Shown here in pieces: positions 27,613 through 35,340 of a stretch of 64,000 nucleotides of DNA. The stretch is from contig NZ_JAPKNA010000003.1 in assembly GCF_026344135.1 (NCBI RefSeq), positions 124,001 to 188,000 on the forward strand, written 5' to 3'. The first letter of the stretch is position 1; each line of letters starts with the position of its first letter. The position numbers and the translations under genes are program-made. This DNA is from Alcaligenes parafaecalis (GTDB lineage: Bacteria > Pseudomonadota > Gammaproteobacteria > Burkholderiales > Burkholderiaceae_B). Below the pieces are notes generated by a model. It was not told where the DNA came from, made no database searches, and worked only from the letters and a program-made list of their open reading frames with translations.

Positions 27613-27854
27613 GAGCAATGGCCAGTAAAGCGAGAATCTGCAAAATTTTTCTATTTTAGCGTGAACTGCGCCCTTGCAGCAGAAAAGCACCCGCAATGGG
27701 CTATTTTGGCCGTCCGGGCCATGGGCAGGGCCGCTGTGTACCGGGCGGTCAAGTTGTTTTTAGACGTATCATATGCGTTTGTCCAAATACTGCTTATTTG
27801 CTGACCTGATCTTGAAACAGAATCTCGGGCAGCAGTCTAAAGGAGGCTAGGTCC

Positions 27855-28622
27855 ATGAGTGAACTTGTCACGATTGAACGTATCGGCAAGGTAATGTTGA
27901 TTACCTTGAACCGTCCTGAGGCACGCAATGCCATCAACCTGGAAACCGCGCAGGCGCTGGCCCAGGCTCTGGATGAGTTCGATGCCGACCCCAGCATTGC
28001 CGTGGGCGTGCTGACGGGTGCGAATAATACGTTCTGCGCCGGTATGGATCTGAAAGCCTTTGCCAAGACAGGCCAGCGCCCCTATGTAGGCGACCGCGGC
28101 TTTGCCGGTATTTGCGAGCGTCCACCTGCCAAACCTCTGATTGCCGCCGTGGAAGGCTACTGCCTGGCTGGTGGTTTTGAAATTGCCCTGTCCTGCGACC
28201 TGATTGTTGCCGCCAATAGCGCCAACTTTGGTTTGCCTGAAGTCAAACGCGGCATTGTCCCCGGATCGGGCGGCATGGTGCGTTTGCCCAGCCGTGTGCC
28301 TTATCACATGGCCATGGAAATGGTGCTGACCGGCGGTATGTACCCCGCAGCCCGCATGGCAGAACTGGGTCTGGTCAGTCGTCTGGCCGAGCCCGGCAAA
28401 GCGACCGAGCAGGCTCTGGCACTGGCCGAGCAGATCGCCGCCAACGGTCCTTTGGCCGTGCAAACCGCCAAGAGCATTATTTCCCAGTCGCGCGACTGGC
28501 GTCAGTCGGATTTGTTTGATCTGCAACGCCCTCGTATCGCTGGCATTTTCACCTCTGCAGACGCCAAGGAAGGCGCGACGGCCTTCGCTGAAAAGCGCGA
28601 GCCTGTCTGGCAGGGCAAATAG
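27855..28622 (+). CDS. Enoyl-CoA hydratase/isomerase family protein
   Basis: This 255-residue crotonase-fold enzyme has the CoA-binding FCAGMDLKAF segment and an oxyanion-hole GGFEIALSCD. Both catalytic glutamates of true hydratases are present, in GGFE and in FGLPEVKRGIVPGSGG. It probably hydrates enoyl-CoAs in fatty acid or other acyl-CoA breakdown. A perfect AAAGGAGG site sits at 27839-27846. Substrate length or branching cannot be told. The fumarase gene follows after 39 bp. Confidence 0.85.
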   Translation: MSELVTIERIGKVMLITLNRPEARNAINLETAQALAQALDEFDADPSIAVGVLTGANNTFCAGMDLKAFAKTGQRPYVGDRGFAGICERPPAKPLIAAVEGYCLAGGFEIALSCDLIVAANSANFGLPEVKRGIVPGSGGMVRLPSRVPYHMAMEMVLTGGMYPAARMAELGLVSRLAEPGKATEQALALAEQIAANGPLAVQTAKSIISQSRDWRQSDLFDLQRPRIAGIFTSADAKEGATAFAEKREPVWQGK

Positions 28623-28661
28623 TTTCCCCTTGTTCATCCCGTTTTTTATATAGACGCCACC

Positions 28662-30182
28662 ATGACCACGATCAAAGAAGACGATCTGATTCAGTCCATC
28701 GCTGATGCGGTGCAGTTCATCAGTTACTACCATCCCACCGACTATCTGGTGCATCTGGCTCGCGCCTACGAGCGCGAGCAGAACCCGGCGGCGAAAGATG
28801 CCATTGCCCAGATCCTGACCAACTCGCGCATGTGTGCCGAGGGGCACCGCCCCATCTGTCAGGACACCGGGGTGGTCAACGTATTCCTGAAAGTGGGCAT
28901 GGGTGTGCGCTTTGATACCACGCGCTCCTTGCAGGAGCTCTGTGACGAGGGGGTACGTCGCGGTTATCTGAACCCGGATAACCCGCTGCGGGCCTCCATC
29001 CTGAACGACCCCTTGTTCACGCGCAAGAACACGCGCGATAACACGCCCTGTATTGTGAATGTCGAACTGATCGCTGGGGATCAGGTCGACATTCAAGTCG
29101 CAGCCAAGGGTGGTGGTTCGGAAAACAAGAGCAAGTTCGTGATGCTCAACCCCAGCGATTCTCTGGTTGATTGGGTACTCAAGACCGTTCCTACGATGGG
29201 CGCTGGCTGGTGTCCTCCGGGCATGCTGGGTATTGGTGTGGGCGGCACTGCCGAAAAAGCCATGCTGATGGCCAAAGAAGCCCTGATGGAAGACATCGAT
29301 ATGTACGAGCTGCTGCAACGCGGCCCGCAAAGCAAGCTGGAAGAGCTGCGTATCGAGTTGTACGAGAAGGTCAATGCCCTGGGTATTGGCGCTCAAGGTC
29401 TGGGCGGTTTGACGACTGTGCTGGATGTGAAGATCAACACCTTCCCAACCCATGCCGCTTCCAAGCCAGTGGCCATGATCCCCAACTGTGCAGCGACCCG
29501 TCACGTGCATTTCTCGCTGGACGGCAATGGCCCAGCCGAGCTGACACCCCCACCGCTGTCGGCCTGGCCTGATATTCACTGGGCACCGGATTACAACAAG
29601 TCCCGCCAGGTGAACCTGAATGAATTGACTCCTGAAGAAGTGGCTTCCTGGACGCCAGGTCAGACTTTGCTGCTGTCGGGCAAGATGTTGACTGGCCGTG
29701 ACGCCGCTCACAAGCGTATTCAGGACATGCTGGAAAAGGGCGAGTCCCTGCCAGTGGACTTCACCAACCGCGTGATTTACTACGTGGGCCCGGTTGATCC
29801 TGTGCGTGATGAAGCCGTTGGCCCAGCAGGCCCAACCACAGCCACTCGCATGGACAAGTTCACCGAGATGATGCTGGCTAAAACTGGCCTGATCTCCATG
29901 ATCGGCAAGGCCGAGCGGGGTCCAACCGCGATTGAAGCCATCCGTGCTCACAAGTCGGCTTACCTGATGGCCGTGGGTGGTTCCGCCTACCTGGTATCCA
30001 AGGCCATTCGCAATGCGAAAGTGGTGGCCTTTGAAGACTTGGGTATGGAAGCCATTTACGAGTTTGATGTCCAGGATATGCCTGTGACGGTGGCTGTAGA
30101 CTCGCAAGGCGTGTCGGTTCACAACACTGGCCCTGCCGAGTGGCGCAAGCGTATTGCAGAGATCTCTTTGGTCGCTGTGTAA
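28662..30182 (+). CDS. fumA: Class I fumarate hydratase (iron-sulfur)
   Basis: This 506-residue [4Fe-4S] fumarase interconverts fumarate and malate in the TCA cycle. Candidate cluster cysteines are in RPICQDTG and in MIPNCAATRH. The alpha part holds GVRRGYLNPDNPLRASI. The C-terminal beta part starts with GQTLLLSGKMLTGRDAAHKR and ends with the swivel domain containing GSAYLVSKAI. It is the fused alpha-beta form, as in E. coli FumA. A long hairpin terminator follows. Confidence 0.92.
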   Translation: MTTIKEDDLIQSIADAVQFISYYHPTDYLVHLARAYEREQNPAAKDAIAQILTNSRMCAEGHRPICQDTGVVNVFLKVGMGVRFDTTRSLQELCDEGVRRGYLNPDNPLRASILNDPLFTRKNTRDNTPCIVNVELIAGDQVDIQVAAKGGGSENKSKFVMLNPSDSLVDWVLKTVPTMGAGWCPPGMLGIGVGGTAEKAMLMAKEALMEDIDMYELLQRGPQSKLEELRIELYEKVNALGIGAQGLGGLTTVLDVKINTFPTHAASKPVAMIPNCAATRHVHFSLDGNGPAELTPPPLSAWPDIHWAPDYNKSRQVNLNELTPEEVASWTPGQTLLLSGKMLTGRDAAHKRIQDMLEKGESLPVDFTNRVIYYVGPVDPVRDEAVGPAGPTTATRMDKFTEMMLAKTGLISMIGKAERGPTAIEAIRAHKSAYLMAVGGSAYLVSKAIRNAKVVAFEDLGMEAIYEFDVQDMPVTVAVDSQGVSVHNTGPAEWRKRIAEISLVAV

Positions 30183-30222
30183 GACGTGAGGCGGGAGGCC
30201 CAGGCTTCCCGGCTTTGTCGAT

Positions 30223-30293
30223 AAAAACCCGCATGAGTGTTTCTGGACTGCTTGTAAAAGCAGCGTCAGCACAACATTCAATGCGGGTTTTTT
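30223..30293 (+). terminator. Long-armed terminator after fumA
   Basis: AAAAACCCGCAT (30223-30234) pairs with its complement at 30281-30292. The stem can continue through GAGTGTT/AACATTC, and the apex holds a separate CTGCTT/AAGCAG hairpin with a GTAA loop. A T-run follows. The whole 71-base sequence can fold as one rod. Confidence 0.8.
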
Positions 30294-30312
30294 TGTGTCT
30301 GGTGTCGCCTGT

Positions 30313-30900
30313 TCAGGACTTGCTCAGCAAGCCGCGCAGCAGCAAATCCAGTGCTGCCAGCCCTTTTACCAAGCGGGCATCGCCATCCTCTCCCTGGGCA
30401 ATCCAGAAGGCGGCTTCGGCCAGACTGCCGTAAATCAGGGAAGCCAGGGCGTGGGGGTCTGCCTGTTCAATGCGTCCTTGATCCATCAGCGTCTGAATCA
30501 GGCCTTCCATGGAGCTCACACAATACTGATGAGATTCGGGTGAGGCGCCCCCCAGTACGGCCTTCGCATCACACAAGACAATGCGCTGCATTTCCGGCTC
30601 CAGTGCCATTTCCAGATAGGCATGGCAGCGGCGCACAAACCCTTCCCAGGCATCGTCTGCATTGTTTGAAATAGCCTGCAGACGTTCATCCATTTCCGCA
30701 TCAATCTGATCGACTACCGCGGCCAGCAAACCTTTTTTGTCACCAAAGTGGTGGTAGAGCGCGCCGCGTGTCAGGCCCGCCTGAGCTGTCAATTCGTCCA
30801 TGGATGTGTCGGCATAACCACGTTCTGCAAAGAAAGTGCGGGCGGTGGCGAGCAGGGTGGCGCGGGTTTCTTCCATCTCGGCGCGGGTACGGCGTGCCAT
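30313..30900 (-). CDS. TetR-family transcriptional repressor
   Basis: This 195-residue protein has an N-terminal helix-turn-helix (residues about 10-55; TSMDELTAQAGLTRGALYHHF) and a ligand-binding C-terminal domain that resembles TtgR/AcrR-type efflux repressors. It diverges from two tandem MFS genes. Three operator-like palindromes lie at 30911-30982, the first only 11 bp upstream of its own start, implying autorepression and control of the exporters. The inducer is unknown. Confidence 0.9.
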   Translation of the reverse strand: MARRTRAEMEETRATLLATARTFFAERGYADTSMDELTAQAGLTRGALYHHFGDKKGLLAAVVDQIDAEMDERLQAISNNADDAWEGFVRRCHAYLEMALEPEMQRIVLCDAKAVLGGASPESHQYCVSSMEGLIQTLMDQGRIEQADPHALASLIYGSLAEAAFWIAQGEDGDARLVKGLAALDLLLRGLLSKS

Positions 30901-30910
30901 AGTTTCTCCT

Positions 30911-30982
30911 TACATACGGGCTGAATGTATATTTACATGCATGGCGTATGTATATATTATTTAAACATACGCCTTGTATGTA
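30911..30982. promoter_or_regulatory. Three TetR operator-like palindromes
   Basis: The arrangement ACAT-N9-ATGT occurs three times: 30911-30929 and 30934-30952 (both TACAT-N9-ATGTA) and 30965-30981, where the core is a perfect ACATAC-N5-GTATGT. Centres are about 23 and 30 bp apart. The sequence fills the TetR/MFS intergenic region and resembles the TACATACAT-type operators of AcrR/TtgR. Confidence 0.8.
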
Positions 30983-31032
30983 TTGTCGATGCATCACCGT
31001 GTCGTGGCAAGCGGGCGTTCACGGAGAATGTA

Positions 31033-32235
31033 ATGGCTCAGCCTTATCGAGAACTTTTTGCCGCGCCTGGCACACGGGGTTTTGCCCTGGCCGGGCTGCT
31101 GGCCCGGATTCCGCTGCCCATGATAGGGATAGGAATCATCACCATGCTGTCGCAACTGCGCGGCAGCTATGCCTTGGCGGGGGCGGTGTCCGCCTCTTTT
31201 GTATTGAGCTATGCGCTGCTATCTCCGCAAGTGTCCCGTTGGGTGGACCTGCGTGGGCAAAGCCGTGTCCTGCCGCTGGCAACGGCCATTAGTGTGTTTG
31301 GTCTGTTGCTCTTGCTGGGGGCGAGCTGGTGGCACGCACCTGACTGGACCTTGTTTGCGGGCGCGGTGCTGGCCGGCTTCATGCCCAGCATGTCGGCCAT
31401 GGTACGTGCACGCTGGACGGCGATTTATCGTGGTCAGAGTCGTTTGCAAACAGCTTATTCGCTGGAAACCGTGCTGGATGAAGTCACCTTTATTGCCGGG
31501 CCGCCTTTGTCGGTAGGTTTGGCGGTTCTGGTGTTTCCGCAAGCGGGTGTGCTGGTTGCTGCGCTATTGCTGATTGCGGGTGTGTTGGCTCTGCTGCTCC
31601 AGAAGGGGACTGAGCCACCGATTCAAGTGCAGGAGCAGGGCAGTCGCCCTTCGGTCCTGCGTCTGAATAGTGTGCGCCTGTTGGCCTTGTTGATGCTTGC
31701 CATGGGTGTAATTGTGGGCACCGTGGATATTGTCAGCGTGGCCTTTGCCGAGCAGATGGGGCAGCCGGGGGCAGCCAGTCTGGTGCTATCGGCTTATGCC
31801 CTGGGTTCTTGCGTAGCGGGTCTGGTGTTTGGTGGTTTGAAGCTGAATATTCCTTTGCATCGCCTGTTGCTGTTGGGCGGTTTGGCCACCGCCGCCACGA
31901 CTCTGCCTTTATGGCTGGTGACCAGCGTGACGCAGTTGGCAGGGGCGGTCTTGCTGGCCGGTCTGTTCTTTGCTCCCACCATGATTGTGGCCATGTCGCT
32001 GGTCGAGCGTGTGGTGCCCGAGCAGCAATTAACCGAGGGCATGACCTGGCTGCTGGCTGGTCTGAATATCGGTGTGGCCATGGGTGCCGCCGCTTCGGGA
32101 CAGATGGTGGATCAGGGCGGAGCCAGTTCCGGCTTTATGGTCGCGCTTTATGCCGCTGCCCTGATCGTCTTGCTTGCCTTGTGCAGCCATCAAAGTTTGC
32201 GCAGGCCTGTAACGGCTCGTTCCTGTGCTGTTTAG
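31033..32235 (+). CDS. MFS transporter, first of two
   Basis: This 400-residue major-facilitator protein has about twelve hydrophobic segments and a conserved acidic VLDEVTFIAGPPLSVGL helix in the middle. The longer open frame begins inside the operator region. ATG at 31033 has GGAG at 31023-31026 and starts MAQPYRELF, which is more convincing. The position behind a TetR gene suggests drug or toxic-metabolite export. Substrate unknown. Confidence 0.85.
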   Translation: MAQPYRELFAAPGTRGFALAGLLARIPLPMIGIGIITMLSQLRGSYALAGAVSASFVLSYALLSPQVSRWVDLRGQSRVLPLATAISVFGLLLLLGASWWHAPDWTLFAGAVLAGFMPSMSAMVRARWTAIYRGQSRLQTAYSLETVLDEVTFIAGPPLSVGLAVLVFPQAGVLVAALLLIAGVLALLLQKGTEPPIQVQEQGSRPSVLRLNSVRLLALLMLAMGVIVGTVDIVSVAFAEQMGQPGAASLVLSAYALGSCVAGLVFGGLKLNIPLHRLLLLGGLATAATTLPLWLVTSVTQLAGAVLLAGLFFAPTMIVAMSLVERVVPEQQLTEGMTWLLAGLNIGVAMGAAASGQMVDQGGASSGFMVALYAAALIVLLALCSHQSLRRPVTARSCAV

Positions 32236-32259
32236 CCTTCTTTCCTTGAGTATTTAGCG

Positions 32260-33447
32260 ATGGCTACTTCTTCTCTATCCATGGCCGGGCAGCCTGGCAA
32301 ACGGCAGTCCTGGTTGGCGGTTAGCGCTGTTGGCTTGGCCACCTTTTCAGTTGTCACCACGGAAATGCTGCCCGTAGGTTTGTTGACTTCCATTGCAGAC
32401 AGCTTGCAGACCTCGACGGGGACGGCAGGTTTGCTGATTTCCTTGCCTGCCTTATTGGCCGCCTTGTTTGCGCCGTTGGTGGTGCTGGCTTCCGGCGGTG
32501 TGGACAGGCGCCGCATCTTGTGTGGCTTGCTGGCCTTGTTGGTGATGGCCAATATTGCGTCTGCCCTGGCTCCCAGCATCGCCTGGATGCTGGGAGCCCG
32601 TGTTCTGGTCGGCTTTTGCATGGGAGGGATCTGGGCCATTGCGGGCGGCTTGGCCTCTCGTCTGGTTCCGGCTCAGTCTGTGGGTTTGGCAACTTCGATC
32701 ATCTTCGGTGGGGTAGCTGCGGCTTCTGTCCTGGGCGTGCCGCTAGGCGCCTTGATGGGCGAGCTGGCTGGATGGCGCTGGGCTTTTGGCGGCATGGCGG
32801 TGCTCAGCGCTTTGGTGTTGATCTTCCATCTGGCCGTGATTCCTCCTCTGTCGGTGACACGTTCGACCACATGGCGTCAGTTCACAGAGCAATTTGGCAA
32901 TCGGCAGTTATGGTTCGGTTTACTGCTGACCTTGATTCTGGTCGCGGGGCATTTCAGCGCATTTACCTTTGTGCGTCCTCTTTTGCTGTCCGTTTCCGGC
33001 ATAGGATCTGAATGGATAGGAGCCTTGTTGTTTGCTTATGGAGTGGCCGGGATTGCAGGCAATTTCCTGATCGGGATTTCGGCCGCCCAACATACTGAAG
33101 CCAGCTTGATGGCGATTGCGTTGGGTCTAAGCATCACTGCTTTGCTTTTCTTGACAGTGGGGGCTTCACCGCTGGGCGGGGGTGCAATTTTGCTGCTTTG
33201 GGGGCTGGCTTATGGCGGGGTGTCGGTCGGGCTGATGAGCTGGATGATGAAGGCCGCTGCCAACGCGCTTGAAGTGGCCACCGCTTTGTACGTTGCTGTC
33301 TTCAATATCGGCATAGCGCTTGGCTCCTGGCTGGGCGGGCAGACGGTGGATGCTTATGGTTTAAGCGCGAATTTGGGGCTGGCTGGAGCGGGCTCGTTTG
33401 TTGTGTTTTTGCTGCTTTTCGGAACAATTTTGCAGCGAAAAAATTGA
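32260..33447 (+). CDS. MFS transporter (DHA1 type), second of two
   Basis: This 395-residue major-facilitator protein has the DHA1 efflux-like N-terminus GLATFSVVTTEMLPVGLL. The motif around GGVDRRRI lies between helices 2 and 3, with VPLGALMGELAGWRWAF further on. It starts 24 bp after the first transporter with a weak SD and probably shares its transcript and TetR control. It resembles the NepI/YdhP exporters of nucleosides or arabinose-like compounds only at family level. Confidence 0.85.
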   Translation: MATSSLSMAGQPGKRQSWLAVSAVGLATFSVVTTEMLPVGLLTSIADSLQTSTGTAGLLISLPALLAALFAPLVVLASGGVDRRRILCGLLALLVMANIASALAPSIAWMLGARVLVGFCMGGIWAIAGGLASRLVPAQSVGLATSIIFGGVAAASVLGVPLGALMGELAGWRWAFGGMAVLSALVLIFHLAVIPPLSVTRSTTWRQFTEQFGNRQLWFGLLLTLILVAGHFSAFTFVRPLLLSVSGIGSEWIGALLFAYGVAGIAGNFLIGISAAQHTEASLMAIALGLSITALLFLTVGASPLGGGAILLLWGLAYGGVSVGLMSWMMKAAANALEVATALYVAVFNIGIALGSWLGGQTVDAYGLSANLGLAGAGSFVVFLLLFGTILQRKN

Positions 33448-33569
33448 GCAGAAAAATCGAGCCCGGGCTGATTTTTCCGGATTAGCCAGGGCGCAAGCGC
33501 GGGTTATTGCTTATTGGAGTCTTGAAGGAGCGCTGCGACGATGTCTGTCAGAACTCCTTGAAATATTCT

Positions 33570-33588
33570 GTACATCGTTATGTTGTAC
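33570..33588. promoter_or_regulatory. GTACA-N9-TGTAC palindrome upstream of a small ORF
   Basis: A perfect five-base inverted repeat lies about 80 bp before the 92-residue ORF. It follows TTGAAA (33558-33563) and precedes TATAGG, so it may sit in or over a promoter. No regulator is assigned. The rest of 33448-33667 shows no gene. Confidence 0.35.
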
Positions 33589-33667
33589 GGTATAGGGATG
33601 CTTTCTGGCTGACCTCCCCTTATGGGCACACAACGTCGGTATGGGTGGTCTTAATTAAGGGCCTTGT

Positions 33668-33946
33668 ATGACGCAACTTCAGCGCTCCATAACTATTCCG
33701 CAGCTCAACCCCACAATTTGGAACACTCTTGAGCTCGTGCGCTTACGCCAAACTCCCTGGCACAAGAAACAAGCCGTTTTTGAACAATTACAGTCGCTGG
33801 GATTAGTCCAAGCCATCCCGCAAACGACGCAAACTCCTTCTCCCTTTCCTGCTCCCCTGATCGCCATGTTGACCGAAGAAGGGCGGCAATTGCTGGAAGC
33901 CCGATCCAATCATCAAGAGGCCTTGATCAAGCTTCTGGATGCTTGA
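33668..33946 (+). CDS. Small hypothetical protein, 92 residues
   Basis: No family is recognised. The protein begins MTQLQRSITIPQLNPTIWNTL, is polar and probably cytoplasmic, and has no signal peptide or membrane segment. The C-terminal half (LIAMLTEEGRQLLEARSNHQ) looks helical and could be the wing end of a small winged-helix protein, but this is weak. An AAGG site about seven bases before the ATG supports translation. It is 139 bp upstream of the SOS-boxed radical-SAM gene and on the same strand. Confidence 0.55.
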   Translation: MTQLQRSITIPQLNPTIWNTLELVRLRQTPWHKKQAVFEQLQSLGLVQAIPQTTQTPSPFPAPLIAMLTEEGRQLLEARSNHQEALIKLLDA

Positions 33947-34030
33947 TCCCTTAGTTTGAGCTGGCTTGGCTGGCTTGTCCCTCGCCGGGCAAGCCCGGCC
34001 GCTTGCCCTCTTTGAAAACGCGCCGGGTCC

Positions 34031-34075
34031 GTGACGCCTGGACTGAAAACTGTATAATGCTGTTTTTATATACAG
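34031..34075 (+). promoter_or_regulatory. Promoter with LexA (SOS) box for the radical-SAM/UdgX pair
   Basis: GTGACG (34031-34036) and a perfect TATAAT (34053-34058) are 16 bases apart. Immediately downstream is CTGT-N8-ACAG at 34060-34075, with an AT-rich TTTTATAT centre: a perfect match to the proteobacterial LexA consensus. It covers the predicted transcription start and lies 10 bases before the ATG at 34086, the geometry of a LexA-repressed promoter. Confidence 0.85.
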
Positions 34076-34085
34076 TGTTTCGATC

Positions 34086-35291
34086 ATGGAGCTATCGCGC
34101 AAACTCGAAATTCTGGCCGATGCGGCAAAGTACGATGCCTCTTGCGCCAGCAGTGCCGCGCCCAAACGGGATTCCCGTGGGCGTACGGGCTTGGGTGCCA
34201 GTACCGGTGCCGGTATTTGCCATAGTTTTACGCCGGACGGGCGCTGCGTGTCGCTGCTCAAAATACTGCTGACCAATTTTTGCCAGTATGACTGCCTATA
34301 TTGCGTGAACCGGCGCTCCAGCAACGTGCCACGCGCGCGTTTCCGGCCTGCGGAAGTGGTGGATCTGACGCTGGATTTTTATCGGCGCAACTATATAGAT
34401 GGTCTGTTTCTGAGCTCGGGCATCATACGAAGCTCGGACTACACCATGGAGAGCCTGGTCGAGGTGGCGCGCTCCCTGCGCGAAGATCACCATTTTCGTG
34501 GCTACATCCACCTTAAAACCATTCCGGATGCCGATCCGCATCTGATCACGCTGGCTGGTCATTATGCAGACCGACTCAGCGTCAATATCGAACTTCCTAC
34601 AGATGCGGGCCTGCATCGCCTGGCACCCGAGAAAAGTGGCCACACGATCAAGCGGGCGATGGGGGTGATCCGTCTTGCCCAGGAGCAAGCGCAGGAAGAA
34701 AAACTTCCCAAGGTACCCGCCGGGCAAAGCACGCAAATGATTGTGGGTGCGGATGCGGCGGATGACCGCAATATCTTGCAAACGGCGCAGAATCTGTACG
34801 GTGCCTACAAGCTCAAGCGGGTGTATTACTCTGCGTTCAGTCCTATTCCGGATAGTTCGTCGGCGCTTCCCGCACAGCCGCCACCGCTTCTGCGAGAGCA
34901 TCGGCTGTATCAGGCCGATTTCTTGCTGCGTAGCTACGGTTTTCGGGCTGAGGAGCTGTTTCAGGACAAGGGCGATTTGCCCTTGGATATTGATCCCAAA
35001 TTGTCATGGGCCTTGTCCAACCGGGCCGTATTTCCGGTGGATCTGAACCGGGCGCCGGAGCGCCTGATTGCTCGTGTGCCCGGCATTGGTGTCCGTAATG
35101 CCAAGCGTTTGGTCGAGTTGCGTCAGATGCGGGCTATCCGGTATCAGGATTTGATCCGTTTACGTTGCTCCATCAAAACATTGCAGCCCTTTGTCGTGGT
35201 ACAGGATTACCGTCCTGGTCTTGCCGACGCGACGTCCGACAAATTGCGGCGCATGCTGTCGACCAATCCGCAGCAATTGAGTCTCTTATGA
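34086..35291 (+). CDS. Putative DNA modification/repair radical SAM protein
   Basis: This 401-residue radical-SAM enzyme has its [4Fe-4S] cysteines in the CxxxCxxC form CQYDCLYC (66-73). The core follows with FLSSGIIRSSDYTMESL and HLKTIP. A helix-hairpin-helix DNA-binding element (LIARVPGIGVRNAKRLVELR) lies at about residues 323-342. This is the known but uncharacterised family that accompanies a UdgX/DUF4130 protein. Its partner starts 49 bp downstream. The LexA box in the promoter places it in the damage response. The reaction it catalyses is unknown. No clear SD precedes the ATG. Confidence 0.88.
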   Translation: MELSRKLEILADAAKYDASCASSAAPKRDSRGRTGLGASTGAGICHSFTPDGRCVSLLKILLTNFCQYDCLYCVNRRSSNVPRARFRPAEVVDLTLDFYRRNYIDGLFLSSGIIRSSDYTMESLVEVARSLREDHHFRGYIHLKTIPDADPHLITLAGHYADRLSVNIELPTDAGLHRLAPEKSGHTIKRAMGVIRLAQEQAQEEKLPKVPAGQSTQMIVGADAADDRNILQTAQNLYGAYKLKRVYYSAFSPIPDSSSALPAQPPPLLREHRLYQADFLLRSYGFRAEELFQDKGDLPLDIDPKLSWALSNRAVFPVDLNRAPERLIARVPGIGVRNAKRLVELRQMRAIRYQDLIRLRCSIKTLQPFVVVQDYRPGLADATSDKLRRMLSTNPQQLSLL

Positions 35292-35340
35292 GCACGCTCT
35301 GTTCGCCGGCCGGGTTTTTTCCTGACGATGGGGGGCGAGC

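Noticed and set aside
27837..30281. 814-codon open frame on the minus strand opposite the enoyl-CoA hydratase and fumarase genes
   Set aside because: It lies antisense to two clearly recognised enzymes, has low-complexity His/Gln-rich translation and no SD. It is a by-product of codon bias.
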